A DNA stretch of 64,000 nucleotides from Chitinophaga sp. CF418. GTDB taxonomy: Bacteria > Bacteroidota > Bacteroidia > Chitinophagales > Chitinophagaceae. Position numbers and translations under genes: made by a program. Every line of letters starts with the position of its first letter. The stretch's first letter is position 1. Of the stretch, positions 29,612-39,596 are shown in pieces. Below the pieces are notes generated by a model. It searched no databases. It was not told the origin of the DNA and saw only the letters and a program-made list of their open reading frames with translations. The stretch covers positions 208,630 through 272,629 of the forward strand of contig NZ_FRCN01000016.1 of assembly GCF_900142925.1 (NCBI RefSeq), written 5' to 3'.

Positions 29612-31117
29612 TTATTGCTGATAAGCACCCATGCTACTCACATTATTCTTCACCAGCGGCAGACCGTCTTTATCCAGCTGTGTAGCGTCTTTAATCGCAC
29701 TCACGTCGGCTATATTACGGGAAGGACTACTACTTTGCAGATGGAAATCACTTGTACTTGCAAATAGAGGATCTTTATTGATGGAATGTGTATCCTGTTT
29801 AGCACCTGACTGATAAGTGGTAAAGCTTGAATAGCTTTTGCCGGCCCATTGTACAGTCACAGTACCTGTAGGTGTAAACCATGTGTTATAGTCAAAACGG
29901 TTGTTCTGCTGAGGACTGATAGATTCTACATAAAAAAGCAATTTTGCATTGGTATAGAATATGTTATTCGAGATAACACAATTAGATGCCTTGGTCATTG
30001 CAATTTCTCCGGAGGATGCGTTTGTGCTGTTCCGGTAAAAAGTATTGTTGATAATAGTAGCGTTTAATACCTGTCCGCTGGTACCCGAATTGTAACCGCC
30101 AAGTGCCAGACCAGTTTCCCTGTTACCCTGCAGTACGTTTGCAACTACGGTGATATTAGAAGCAGAACCATTTTCTTCGGCGCCTACCTCGATGCCGTAG
30201 CCGTTACCTTTACAAAAGTTCCTTTCAATCTTGATATCACGTGCGCCATCTACATAGATACCAGCGCTGGTAGCATAGTCAGCAACATTATCATAACAGT
30301 TATTCTGACTAACAACACCATTGCGGGCCTGATCAAGAGACGCTGTGCTGCTTACACCATAGTTACCAATCAAAGCAATACCAATGTTAGTGTTGTTGTA
30401 CACTTCACAATGGGTGATGCGGAAACCATCGATGTTGCCATCAAGAGAAATAGCCTCGCTGAAGCCAGTGATGTTGTTGAATACTTTACAGCTGTCAATA
30501 CGGATGTTACTAACAGCATTAGTCTGGGCCTTACCTTCTCCATAGATGATAATGCCTTGTGCATTATCATTGCTTCCGGGAGTTTGGGTACGCTGAGTAG
30601 TCCATGCTACTTCAGATACGTTTACATGATTCAGCTCAATGTCTGTTACACTGCCTGTTGAAGTTGCAGAGATCAGGATACCCTGGGCATCTTTTTTAGT
30701 TACCTTACCAACGTTCAGGCCATAGAGACGGATATGACTCTGGTTTTCAATCGTTACAATGGCACTATTGGCGCCGCCTTGCTGGATATAAGCAGGGGCA
30801 TCGGGAGAACCACTGAAAGTAATTGGCTGCTCGGCCGTTCCGGAGACATTGATTTCCAGTTGCTGTTGGTAAACGCCACCTGCCAGATGTACTGTTGTTC
30901 CTGCTTTGGCAAGGTTAGCTGCTTTTTGAATGGTTTTAAAAGCTTTTTCCGGTGATTTACCGTCATTGTTGTCACTGCCAGTAGGGCTTACATAATAATC
31001 CTGAACTGCGAGGACTGCTGCTGCTGATAAATTAGCATTGTCTTCGAGCTGCTCCAGGTTTTTCGAACAGGATGTGAGAACGATAGCACACGATGCTACA
31101 AAGAATAGTGGTTTCAT
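29612..31117 (-). CDS. Right-handed beta-helix lipoprotein (pectate-lyase-like fold)
   Basis: 501 residues. A lipobox (VLTSC, Cys17) follows a short signal, so it is a lipoprotein. After a short linker comes the DUF1565-type opening of parallel beta-helix proteins (YYVSPTGSDNNDGKSPEKAF ... AKAGTTVHL), then many ~22-residue coils with Asn ladders (NNTNIGIALIG, NNTFYRNST). The fold is that of polysaccharide lyases and related glycan-active proteins. No clear Ca-binding lyase motif was picked out, so activity on pectin-like or other acidic glycans is only a possibility. It is transcribed alone, 82 bases downstream of the giant PKD gene and probably from its own promoter. Confidence 0.8.
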   Translation of the reverse strand: MKPLFFVASCAIVLTSCSKNLEQLEDNANLSAAAVLAVQDYYVSPTGSDNNDGKSPEKAFKTIQKAANLAKAGTTVHLAGGVYQQQLEINVSGTAEQPITFSGSPDAPAYIQQGGANSAIVTIENQSHIRLYGLNVGKVTKKDAQGILISATSTGSVTDIELNHVNVSEVAWTTQRTQTPGSNDNAQGIIIYGEGKAQTNAVSNIRIDSCKVFNNITGFSEAISLDGNIDGFRITHCEVYNNTNIGIALIGNYGVSSTASLDQARNGVVSQNNCYDNVADYATSAGIYVDGARDIKIERNFCKGNGYGIEVGAEENGSASNITVVANVLQGNRETGLALGGYNSGTSGQVLNATIINNTFYRNSTNASSGEIAMTKASNCVISNNIFYTNAKLLFYVESISPQQNNRFDYNTWFTPTGTVTVQWAGKSYSSFTTYQSGAKQDTHSINKDPLFASTSDFHLQSSSPSRNIADVSAIKDATQLDKDGLPLVKNNVSSMGAYQQ

Positions 31118-31160
31118 AATGGTTAAGTTATTAAAATAGCATTAACGTGCGGAAAGCGTG

Positions 31161-31197
31161 ATAAAGTATATCCGCTATCTGTTAAATTAACAAAAAA
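31161..31197 (-). promoter_or_regulatory. Possible Bacteroidota-type promoter of the beta-helix gene
   Basis: On the minus strand TTTTTTG (plus 31191-31197) is followed after 22 bases by TACTTTAT (plus 31161-31168), a partial match to the -33 / -7 pattern TTG...TAnnTTTG, about 45 bases before the start codon. Only six of eight -7 positions count, so this is tentative. Confidence 0.25.
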
Positions 31198-31199
31198 CA

Positions 31200-34100
31200 T
31201 TATTTCACCACTGTCACTGTGCCGTTGAACATAAACGTTCCTCCTTCCTCACAGACAGTCTCTATCGAATATACGTATGTCCCGATTGGCGCCACCCGAT
31301 TCTTCCATGTTCCATCCCATCCCGCAGTTGCAGTATTGATCTGGAAATACATTCTCTCAAACACCAGACTGCCCCATCGGTCATATACCCGCATCGATAT
31401 TACTTCTTTTACGCCACGCCCCTTAGGATAGAACCATTCATTCTTCCCATCTCCGTTAGGTGAAAAGGCAGTGGGAAGGAATATAGCATCCTGATTGCAG
31501 AGTAGCTTTAAGGAAAACTCGTCAGTAGCTTTACAGCCATAAATGTTCTCTACTTCCACTTTATAGATCGTAGACAGGTTAGGCAGGGCTTGCGGTGTTT
31601 GACAGGTGGTACAATTCAGGTATTCCGCTGGGCTCCAATTCCATTTTACAATATCCGGGCTACCTGTTGTGCGGAGTGTGATCAGCTTTCCCGCCGTTAC
31701 TGTCCGGTCAGGCCCGGCGTCAATAGTGGGAGAGGGGTGTACCGTTACTATCAGTGAAGTATCATGTGTGAAACAGCCTTCAGCGTCGTAGCCGGTTACC
31801 TCGTAGGTATAATTACCCGCTGTTCTGAGGGTAGCATTGGGATAAGGACTATGAACATCATCCAATCCCTGCCCTTTCCAGACATAATGATCTGCGCCGG
31901 ATACCCGTAATGGCACACTTTGTCCCGGGCATATGGCAGTATCCGGTGTGGCTTGTATGGTGAAGGGTTGTACTACACGGAGGCTTACATCGCCGGTATC
32001 GCTACAGCCGTTGGCGTCTGTCACTGCTACCTGGTAGTTTGTAGTAACGCCAGGAGTTGCAAGAGGGGACGATGTTTTTGGATTGCTCAGGCTTTCGGCA
32101 GGTGACCATTGATAAGTAATACCACCACTTGCGCTCAGTGTGGTGCTGTTACCGAGACATATGAACTTAGCCGCGGCAGTAGCGTTGGCCACAGGTTTAG
32201 GTACGATATTGATGGTGTGATCCGCTGTGTCGGTACAGCCATTGCTGTTGGTAACAAGAAGCAGCACATTTGAAGGGCCGGTCTTGTTGTAGGTTTGATC
32301 AGCAGGTTGCTGTATGTTGGCGGAGTTCCCGTTACCAAACGTCCAGCTCCAGATAACATCAGGCGTCTTAGTCACATTTCCACTGAAGCTTACCGCTGCG
32401 TCCTGACATGCTTGCGAAGGACCGCTGATAGTCGCTTCGGGCTTGGGATAAACAGTAACCGTTTTACTCACCGCCTGCGTACAGCCGTAAGCTGTCGTAG
32501 TTGTGAGCGTGAAATTATATTCCTTTATTTTATTTAAGTAGAAGCGGGGAGTAGCAGAAGTATCATTTTCAGCGGAAATACCCGCCTCATATGTCCATTT
32601 GTATTTCGCAGCTTTTTTCAGCTCGTCAATGGAGAAGCTGTTAAATTTCGACGTAAAGGAAACCCAGCCCTCATCGCATACAAACTGTGGTGATGCCGTC
32701 ATTTCCACTTCCAGTTTGTCTATTACGATAGGCTCAGCCAGGAAGGCAGTTCCTTTACAGCCTGCCTGATCGGAGAGTATAAGACGAGGCTTGTATATGC
32801 CTGGATTTTTGAAGGTATGTTTAATGGTGGAATCCGTTGTTTCCCTAACAAGACCATCTGTAAAGTCCCATGCAAAATTAACTGCCGAGATAGCGGATAC
32901 CTTGAATTCGATCTCTTTTGTCAGGCAACCGCCATTGGAAGATGTTGCAATCGTGCCATAAGGGCCCTTTACCTCTATTTCCTGTTCATACTGGTCTTCA
33001 TTACCAGCTTCGCCTGTTACTGTGAGTTTCACTTTATACTTCCCGGCATATGTGTAGGTATGAGAAGGATTATTGATGGTGGCAAAGCTACCATCGCCAA
33101 AATTCCAATATGAGCTGGTATAGTTGCTTGAGGTATTGTTGAACCGGGCGATTACCGGCGGACATTGACTATTATTAACGAAGGAGGTCGTAACAGTAAA
33201 GCCGGCGCCGACGGTAGAGACCTTGATCTGTTTTTTGATGCTGTCTGTACAGCCATTATTGTCCCTTACGAGCAGTGTCACCGTATACACACCCTTAGCA
33301 GGATAACTCTTGGTGGGACTCTTTTCCGTGGAGGTGGTATTGTCTCCGAAGTCCCAGTGATAAATAGGAGTACCACCGGTTCCAGTCGTATAATTATAGA
33401 ATTGCACATTGCTGCCTGGAGGTACCAGCAACTTGCTTGGCACAAAGTCTGCGTTAGGACCATTCACCTGTACCTTAGGCCCGGAGGCGGTGCTGGTGCA
33501 GCCTGCCTGGTCTGTAACGGTCAGCTTTGGATAGAAATACCCCGACTTATTATACGTGTATTTGAAAGGAGGTGAAGTAAATACTTTTGTAGTGCTGCCA
33601 TCTCCAAAATCCCATGACCATGTTTTTATAGGCTTGCCTTTGGAAATATTTGTCTTGTCGGTAAACGTAAGCTCCGTACCCCGGCATGCAGCAACATCAG
33701 GAATAAGGAATTTAGCCGCCGGTCCATTTACGTTTACAACAACCTTATTGCTGGTATCAGGGCATCCCTGCAGGTTATACGCCACAAAGCGGATGGTGTC
33801 AGCACCGGCTTGCAGATTACTGAAAGTAGTGCGCTGATAATCGTTGCTGTTCGGCTGGGCAGGAGTGCCGTCAGAGGAGGTCCACAAATAAGACCAGACA
33901 TTCAGGCCATAGATATCTTTGTTGATAGCTATTACGCTGGCCTTGAGCGTATCACTACCACACAGCGTTGTTTTATCTGTGGTGATGGTAATGGGCGAGG
34001 GTGCATACAGTTTGATGGTCATAGTGTCAAAGCTGGTGCATGCCCCAGCTGAAACAGTCAGCTTCACTTTGTAGGTGCCGGTTTTGTTATACTTGTGCCT

Positions 34101-36086
34101 GACAGTGCTTGTTTTGGTCGTATATGAGTCTTCCTTTCCATCGCCCCAGCTCCATTTCCAGCTGGTAATATTGCCGGAGGAGTTGTCAGTAAAACGAATC
34201 TCCGTTCTGTTTTTGCAGTCGATAGGCTGCATGTTAAAGTGCGGAAAAGGATTCACGGCTGTGATGTAATCTATTTTCGTGACTTTTTCCATGCAACCAT
34301 GATTTGAAACGGTCAACGATACCGTATAAGTGCCTGGTTGCCTGTAGCTATGTGTGGTATTCTGTGAATGATCTGCACCTGAGTTATCTCCGAAATTCCA
34401 TATCCATTCGTTACCGACATCTGTTGTACCGTTAAAATGTACCGTGTTGTTGCCACAGATCTGAGGTGCTTCCGGAGACGAAAAGTCGGGTTTTGGTTTC
34501 TTATATACACGGATACCGGTGGATGAATAGAGATTTACAGTTCCTTTACAGCCATTCTTCGTTATATAGCTAAGCGTTACGGGGAATGTGCCATCATTGT
34601 TGTACGTATGCTTTGGAATAGCCTCTGTGGATTTGGGACTACCATCACCGAAATCCCATTCATAACTGACAATACTATCTTCTGTGCTGATATGGCTGCT
34701 GAATGTGGTAGTCAGCCCTGTGCAGCCTTGCGGCACGCTGGCAGTGATAGTGACTTGCGGTTTAACCAGATTGACATACTGTTCTGCTATGCCGGAGCAA
34801 CCTGATGCACTGGTGGCGGTAAGTTTGATCTTGAAAGTTCCCAGGCTGCTGTAGGTAACGGAAGGGTTTTGTTGAATGGATGATTGCCCATCGCCAAAAT
34901 CCCAGTTCCAGTTGCTGGCCCCTTGGGATTGATTGGTCAGTTTTACGGTAACGGGCGCATCACAGATCGGTTTCACATCACTCACGAAGTCTGCCTGTGG
35001 AGCGGCTATCACCATAAAGTCTTTGGTCACTGTTTCCTGGCATTTGCCATAGTCGGCCGTCATAGTCACCTTTACCGTGCCTGTGCCGGCAGGACGATAT
35101 ACAGTCGTAGCGCCGTTCGCGGTGACGGTGCCTTTATCAACAGTCCAGGTAACTTTATCAGCCAGCGGCGTAGTGAGCGCTCTGAATGTAGCGAAACTGT
35201 TCTCACAGACAGTGGCCGGCAACTGGAAATCTGATTTGAAAGTAGCAACATTGATAGCTTCGGATGTTTTGGTACCAGTACATCCTTTATCACTGGTAAC
35301 CGTGAGCTTTATCTTGTAAACTCCTTTCGTGGTATATTGATGTGGACCCGGTGTAGCGACTGAAGCAGTGCCGCCATCGCCAAAATCCCATTGATAGGAG
35401 AGATTACCCGGGCCTGTGGTGGTATTGTTGATAGTCACTGCGCCGGGCACAGTACACAGGGTATTGTCAGACACGTTAAAATTGACCTTCAGTGCTGCTG
35501 CCACCTCTACAATTTTGCTGATCCGTTTTGATGCCGTACACCCCTTACTATTAGTGATGGTAAGGGTAACCGTAGGTGTTAATACATCCTTATATATATG
35601 CACGGGGTTGCTGGCCGAGCCGATAACGCCATCTCCGAAATCCCAACTGTAGGCAGTGATGGTACCGTCTACAGGGTCTGATTTATCCTTGAAAGTAACG
35701 GCAAGAGGCATACAGCCGCTGGCAGGGTTGGCGCTAAAATCCGGTAGGGGTTTTGCCCATACAGTAACCGTTTTCGTTATGGTACTGGTATTTCCTGTAG
35801 CATTTTTTACAGTCAGTATTACGTTATAGTTGCCAGGAGACGTATAGGCAGCCCTGGGGCTTTGTTCTGTAGAGGTAAAACCGTTACCCAGATCCCACCG
35901 CCAGGAAACAGGGGTGCCGGTAGACTTATCAATGAATTGGGTGATCAGACTTTCGCAATCGCTGGTCTTGCTTGGAGTGAAGTCCGCTTTTAATTGTGCA
36001 TGAGCAACAGTACTCAGCAGGAGCATGCTCCAGAATATAGCCAATGTGAGGACATTGCCTAAAGTGGTTTCGGTTTTTAGGGGCAT
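31200..36086 (-). CDS. Giant PKD-repeat surface protein with T9SS type B (gliding-motility-associated) sorting domain
   Basis: 1628 residues with a signal peptide (LAIFWSMLLLSTVAHAQ). About a dozen PKD repeats can be counted by their W-x-F-G-D-G core (SWDFGDG, QWDFGDG, NWDFGDG, EWDFGDG, YWNFGDG and variants), mixed with a few Ig-like blocks. The last ~95 residues are the type B sorting domain (FLPTAFSPNGDGKNEWF ... VYDRWGSLVFE ... PIGTYVYSIE), which directs T9SS export and surface attachment. The protein is probably a long fibre-like adhesin or glycan-binding stalk. It is separate from the 6-26 kb operon and seems to be a single-gene unit. Confidence 0.85.
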   Translation of the reverse strand: MPLKTETTLGNVLTLAIFWSMLLLSTVAHAQLKADFTPSKTSDCESLITQFIDKSTGTPVSWRWDLGNGFTSTEQSPRAAYTSPGNYNVILTVKNATGNTSTITKTVTVWAKPLPDFSANPASGCMPLAVTFKDKSDPVDGTITAYSWDFGDGVIGSASNPVHIYKDVLTPTVTLTITNSKGCTASKRISKIVEVAAALKVNFNVSDNTLCTVPGAVTINNTTTGPGNLSYQWDFGDGGTASVATPGPHQYTTKGVYKIKLTVTSDKGCTGTKTSEAINVATFKSDFQLPATVCENSFATFRALTTPLADKVTWTVDKGTVTANGATTVYRPAGTGTVKVTMTADYGKCQETVTKDFMVIAAPQADFVSDVKPICDAPVTVKLTNQSQGASNWNWDFGDGQSSIQQNPSVTYSSLGTFKIKLTATSASGCSGIAEQYVNLVKPQVTITASVPQGCTGLTTTFSSHISTEDSIVSYEWDFGDGSPKSTEAIPKHTYNNDGTFPVTLSYITKNGCKGTVNLYSSTGIRVYKKPKPDFSSPEAPQICGNNTVHFNGTTDVGNEWIWNFGDNSGADHSQNTTHSYRQPGTYTVSLTVSNHGCMEKVTKIDYITAVNPFPHFNMQPIDCKNRTEIRFTDNSSGNITSWKWSWGDGKEDSYTTKTSTVRHKYNKTGTYKVKLTVSAGACTSFDTMTIKLYAPSPITITTDKTTLCGSDTLKASVIAINKDIYGLNVWSYLWTSSDGTPAQPNSNDYQRTTFSNLQAGADTIRFVAYNLQGCPDTSNKVVVNVNGPAAKFLIPDVAACRGTELTFTDKTNISKGKPIKTWSWDFGDGSTTKVFTSPPFKYTYNKSGYFYPKLTVTDQAGCTSTASGPKVQVNGPNADFVPSKLLVPPGSNVQFYNYTTGTGGTPIYHWDFGDNTTSTEKSPTKSYPAKGVYTVTLLVRDNNGCTDSIKKQIKVSTVGAGFTVTTSFVNNSQCPPVIARFNNTSSNYTSSYWNFGDGSFATINNPSHTYTYAGKYKVKLTVTGEAGNEDQYEQEIEVKGPYGTIATSSNGGCLTKEIEFKVSAISAVNFAWDFTDGLVRETTDSTIKHTFKNPGIYKPRLILSDQAGCKGTAFLAEPIVIDKLEVEMTASPQFVCDEGWVSFTSKFNSFSIDELKKAAKYKWTYEAGISAENDTSATPRFYLNKIKEYNFTLTTTTAYGCTQAVSKTVTVYPKPEATISGPSQACQDAAVSFSGNVTKTPDVIWSWTFGNGNSANIQQPADQTYNKTGPSNVLLLVTNSNGCTDTADHTINIVPKPVANATAAAKFICLGNSTTLSASGGITYQWSPAESLSNPKTSSPLATPGVTTNYQVAVTDANGCSDTGDVSLRVVQPFTIQATPDTAICPGQSVPLRVSGADHYVWKGQGLDDVHSPYPNATLRTAGNYTYEVTGYDAEGCFTHDTSLIVTVHPSPTIDAGPDRTVTAGKLITLRTTGSPDIVKWNWSPAEYLNCTTCQTPQALPNLSTIYKVEVENIYGCKATDEFSLKLLCNQDAIFLPTAFSPNGDGKNEWFYPKGRGVKEVISMRVYDRWGSLVFERMYFQINTATAGWDGTWKNRVAPIGTYVYSIETVCEEGGTFMFNGTVTVVK

Positions 36087-36452
36087 AGCATATGGTTCGT
36101 ACCTGAAAGTAACTAAATTCTATAACCCTTATTATAGCACGCAAGTGTTACATTATTAATGAGTTGTGGGTAGTGTTCTAACGGTAGAGCATGGTGGTAG
36201 ATTAGTTAGTTGATTGCGTGTATGCAAGAGATAATGTTATTATCATATTCTATTTACTTGCAGGATATCGGGGGTAAAGATTTTTTATTTTCTTTGAAAA
36301 AGGACTGAGATATTGTCTCATGTGTTTGCTGTTAGTGTATCCGTAACGGCCCCAACGATTTTTTTATCCTGCTGTTATTGTGTGTGTCAGCAATCGCAAT
36401 TAGCGAGGCTGCGTTTAAAACAGGAGAGGAGGCCTCCTGCATCCGACAGTGT
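36087..36452. other. Intergenic region with a 12-bp palindrome
   Basis: AGGAGGCCTCCT (36427-36438) is a perfect palindrome close to the 3' end of the minus-strand gene ending at 36453. Otherwise the region shows only A/T-rich sequence that should contain the promoter of the giant PKD gene. No gene was seen. Confidence 0.4.
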
Positions 36453-36689
36453 CTATTTTAACTTTCCTGCCCGCAGGGCATCTTTATAGAAATCTTCTAC
36501 CTTCGTTCTTGCCCAGGGAGTTTTACGCAGGAATTTTAGGCTGGATTGTATGGAAGGGTTGCTGATAAAGCAATTGATCCTGATCTGGTATCCAAGTTCA
36601 TCCCATCCGTAGGTATCTACGAGTTGCGTGATGATCTTTTCAAGTGTTACGCCGTGTAAAGGATCTTTTGATGTATTCCCTGCTTCCAT
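36453..36689 (-). CDS. VF530-family small protein (DUF2132-like)
   Basis: 78 residues from the ATG at 36689 (MEAGNTSKDP). The pattern DPLHGVTLEKIITQLV, GWDELGYQI and INCFISNPSIQSSLKFLRKT is characteristic of the conserved VF530/DUF2132 family, small helical proteins suggested to bind DNA; their cellular role is not established. The frame extends upstream to 36737 but that part would precede the likely promoter element, so the shorter start is preferred. Gene length fits the family. Confidence 0.8.
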   Translation of the reverse strand: MEAGNTSKDPLHGVTLEKIITQLVDTYGWDELGYQIRINCFISNPSIQSSLKFLRKTPWARTKVEDFYKDALRAGKLK

Positions 36690-36707
36690 ATGTTGCTGTT
36701 TGCATGG

Positions 36708-36715
36708 CAAAGATA
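36708..36715 (-). promoter_or_regulatory. -7 promoter element TATCTTTG
   Basis: On the minus strand TATCTTTG matches the Bacteroidota consensus TAnnTTTG exactly and ends 19 bases before the ATG of the VF530-family gene. A convincing -33 TTG partner is missing, so the call rests on the -7 match and position. Confidence 0.4.
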
Positions 36716-36730
36716 CAGTACATAACATAA

Positions 36731-36979
36731 GAAACATTGCGTCTTTCAGAGAATGAAAGAGAAACGATCATTTCCATTTTTCAAATGATCGACGAAGGAC
36801 AGAACAGCAGGATGGATGATTTTAGCCAGGATGTTATGATTTCCCATATCGAGTTACTGCTGAATTACGCGAATCGCTTTTATAAGCGGCAGTTCCTTAC
36901 CCGCAAAGTAGTGCACAACGATCTGTTACAAAAAGTGGAAGACCTGTTGGATCTGGTCGGAAATTCCAGATTCAAATAA
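36731..36979 (+). pseudogene. Fragment of an AraC-family regulator
   Basis: The frame encodes ~80 residues (from TTG 36737: LSENERETIISIFQMI, then SHIELLLNYANRFYKRQF, then a short VVHNDLLQKVEDLL). These match the segment just before the HTH domain in Bacteroidota AraC/XylS-type regulators (typically NRFYNRQFITRK). The N-terminal cupin-like half and both HTH motifs are missing, and no ATG opens the frame. It is a relic of a once larger gene, probably lost by deletion. Confidence 0.65.
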
Positions 36980-37028
36980 AACATTGCAGATCAAACGGTA
37001 TCTGCAGATTTTATGTTATATTCACAAT

Positions 37029-37238
37029 ATGTCAAAATTCAAAGATGTTGTTGTGACGCTTTCAAAAAAGCATCCCCAAACCGGTGAACCCGCGCAAGCC
37101 GGACATTCCTTCGTTATTGGAACACTAGGTAAAAAGACAGGCTGGTACGAAATTGAGACCGAACAATTAAATAAACACAAAAACGAAGATCTTCAGCTGG
37201 AGCTTTTTAAGCTGTTGCACCCGCAAACTCATCATTAA
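37029..37238 (+). CDS. Small hypothetical protein, 69 aa
   Basis: Starts at the ATG at 37029 (MSKFKDVVVTLSKKHPQTGE). It is a compact charged protein with a possible beta-beta-alpha pattern and no signal peptide. I do not recognise the family. Regular codon use and the ATG position support a real gene, but it lies beside relics and could be part of an eroded locus. Confidence 0.45.
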   Translation: MSKFKDVVVTLSKKHPQTGEPAQAGHSFVIGTLGKKTGWYEIETEQLNKHKNEDLQLELFKLLHPQTHH

Positions 37239-37422
37239 TTGATGAAAATAGCTTTACTTATCTTGATTTCACAATGATTTCGTTGTGGAACAGGGGGTAT
37301 TTAATGCCATTATTTACCCCGCTGCTAGCCTCAACGTATCTGCATTATATGGTAAACCGGATTGCTGAAATATTTCCGTATGGTTGACAATTCCGGGTTC
37401 TTTATCCATCACATCTGCGGCG

Positions 37423-38544
37423 TTATTTCACTTCTTTCCACCATTCCTCAAATACCTGTTTATCATTGTGCAGATCCACCAGCTGACCTATCATAGGCGT
37501 GGCCAGCGGAATGTCTGCAATTGCCTTCAATCTTTGTAAAGGTTCATCCCACGGGTGATTGCCCAGTGTGAATTTGGAGGAGTGTACCGGCAGCAGTCTT
37601 TTGGCCTTCAGGTCTTTTGCAGCCTGCAGCACCTCTTCCGGCTGCATATGAATGTATTTCCATGCAAGGTCATACTGGCCATTTTCAAGAATGGCAAAAT
37701 CCATCGGGCCGAATTTCTTCCCTATCTCTGCAAAGTGGGTATCATAACCACTGTCACCTCCTATATAGATCTTCATGGCCGGCGTTTGCAATACATAAGA
37801 CTGCCATAATGTGTTATTCCGGGAAAAGGTCCTGCCTGAAAAATGACGGGTAGGGGCTGTATGTACAACAAATCCATCTCCCAGATCCACATCCTGCCAC
37901 CAATCCGTCTCTATGATCTGGTCAGGTGTATAGCCCCACTTTTCAAGGTGTTCTCCAACTCCCAGCCCGCAGAGCACTTTACCAACCTTACCCTTTAGTG
38001 CCAGCATGGTCTTATAATCCAGGTGATCGTAATGGTCGTGCGATATGAACAGGTAATCTATTACCGGGAAATCGTCGGTCGTGTAAATATCAGCACCTTT
38101 AAATGCTTTAGTCCCTCCGGGTAAAGGCGAGGCGCTGCCGGAAAACACAGGATCTGTCAGGAAGCGCTTTCCTCCTGCCTGTATAAAATAAGATGAGTGG
38201 CCAAACCAGACCAGCACATCCTGCTCCGGTGCAAGCGCCATCAGATTAGTTTTCACAGAGGGCAATGAATCTATGGGGCGCAAACGCAAACGTTTTTTGA
38301 ACATAAAATCATATAAAACGCCGCCCATGCTGTACCCTTCTGACAGTTGCGGTGTATTGTGAATGTTCTGGAACTGCCCGTCTTTATAATGAGGCGATTG
38401 TCTGATTAATTCTAATCTCTTTCCTGATGGTTTTTTTCCGAATAGTGGATGTCTCATATATATTAACACTGTGATTATCAATAACACCAGTATGGCAAGT
38501 GCTATCTTCAGGCATTTGATAGTTGTCCTGATTAATTTCTTCAT
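37423..38544 (-). CDS. MBL-fold metal-dependent hydrolase, membrane-anchored (RomA/NAPE-PLD-like)
   Basis: 373 residues. Residues ~10-30 form one transmembrane segment, leaving the enzyme on the periplasmic side. The metal site is seen as SHDHYDHLD (H169, D170-H171, H174), with WFGHSSYFI before it, IYIGGDSGYD and LPVHSSKF later; this arrangement fits the UlaG/RomA/NAPE-PLD branch of the metallo-beta-lactamase superfamily. Members hydrolyse phosphodiesters or lactones, including N-acyl-phosphatidylethanolamine, so a lipid substrate is possible given the membrane anchor. It is a single-gene unit. Confidence 0.85.
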   Translation of the reverse strand: MKKLIRTTIKCLKIALAILVLLIITVLIYMRHPLFGKKPSGKRLELIRQSPHYKDGQFQNIHNTPQLSEGYSMGGVLYDFMFKKRLRLRPIDSLPSVKTNLMALAPEQDVLVWFGHSSYFIQAGGKRFLTDPVFSGSASPLPGGTKAFKGADIYTTDDFPVIDYLFISHDHYDHLDYKTMLALKGKVGKVLCGLGVGEHLEKWGYTPDQIIETDWWQDVDLGDGFVVHTAPTRHFSGRTFSRNNTLWQSYVLQTPAMKIYIGGDSGYDTHFAEIGKKFGPMDFAILENGQYDLAWKYIHMQPEEVLQAAKDLKAKRLLPVHSSKFTLGNHPWDEPLQRLKAIADIPLATPMIGQLVDLHNDKQVFEEWWKEVK

Positions 38545-39006
38545 ACGAGTTTAATGACGAATCAGGTGTAAGGATATTGTACAGAATAAAAATATTTCTG
38601 GCAAAATTCCTCTTTGCATAGTTTTTTATCGCTACAAGCGCGTAGTGTTCATTACTGAGACTTTAAGTCCTTGCGGAATGGCATGTACGGCATTGTTGGA
38701 ACTGGTTACTAATATAACTATTCGCGGATTTTGGTTTTGAATATATGCGTATATTATTGAATTTTAAGTAAATATTTTGCGGACTGCTTCAAACATTGCT
38801 CAGTATAGCACCCGGTAGCAACACTCTAATGATGGTAAATAGTGTCGATAAATCCAATATATTTTATCAGGAGATCTGGTACATAATCCATCGTGTCATT
38901 TGTATACAGATCGTTAGCCAAAAATTGATATATTTTGCACTTGGAAAACCTGTGAGATGATCGTAGGTTTTCTGTCCTTGCGCGTGTTTGATAGGGACAC
39001 GGGTAG
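38545..39006. other. Intergenic region, nothing recognised
   Basis: A/T-rich sequence without ORFs of note, between the MBL-fold gene and a gene remnant. No hairpin or repeat stood out. It marks the left side of an eroded stretch. Confidence 0.35.
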
Positions 39007-39135
39007 CCCGACGCTATTCAGCCGGCAAAGGAAAGCAAGAAGCCGGCGGCAAATACCCAGGCAGAGTTCCGAAAGGTGTTCAAGGAAGAGACAAAAGCAA
39101 TTGCTGATTTTATAAAAGGATTCGATAACCGATGA
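39007..39135 (+). pseudogene. C-terminal remnant of an unknown gene, overlapping the next start by ATGA
   Basis: After an in-frame TAG at 39004 the frame runs 42 codons (ending KETKAIADFIKGFDNR-like charged helix: FRKVFKEETKAIADFIKG) to a TGA at 39133-39135. That stop overlaps the ATG of the next gene (ATGA). No start codon fits, so this looks like the tail of a deleted gene that was once translationally coupled to the next one. Confidence 0.45.
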
Positions 39136-39596
39136 GAAATGAAAATTTAATAGCCTTTGAGAAAAGAAGTGGACTATTTTTAAACCCAGTAAATATAGCT
39201 GCGACGATATTGGTATTTATAATTGGGATTCTTGGGATGGGAGATAAATTCCAGTTAGGGATGTTGGTTTTGCCTGTAATACTTGTTGTGATTCTTCCGG
39301 GATTGGCAAAGAAAAGTTTAGAATCTGTCGTCCTTGACCCGACTAATGGAGAAGGAGTAATTGTTCTAAACAGATGGGGGCGTGTTCACAAACGTATAAA
39401 AATTCCTATTGTGGATCTTAATGTATCATACAAGGATGAGTTGAGCATGAAAGGTATAAAACGTAAAGTATTAAGACTCTTCCATAAAAAACTGCTGATA
39501 GCAGCTGTTTTTAGTGGAGAAGGATGGGATGCCGAATCATTGGAAGGAATGGCTGCCGCTATCAATGAATTAAAAGGATCAACCTCCAACGCTTAA
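39132..39596 (+). CDS. Small membrane protein, 154 aa
   Basis: Two adjacent hydrophobic segments (residues ~18-35 and ~40-58) are followed by a ~95-residue soluble tail with beta-like strands (VLDPTNGEGVIVLNRWG ... KIPIVDLNVSYKDEL) that resembles a PH-like or bacterial membrane-regulator domain, although I cannot name it. Its ATG overlaps the stop of a gene remnant. Its stop overlaps the tail of the convergent XRE relic by four bases. Confidence 0.55.
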   Translation: MRNENLIAFEKRSGLFLNPVNIAATILVFIIGILGMGDKFQLGMLVLPVILVVILPGLAKKSLESVVLDPTNGEGVIVLNRWGRVHKRIKIPIVDLNVSYKDELSMKGIKRKVLRLFHKKLLIAAVFSGEGWDAESLEGMAAAINELKGSTSNA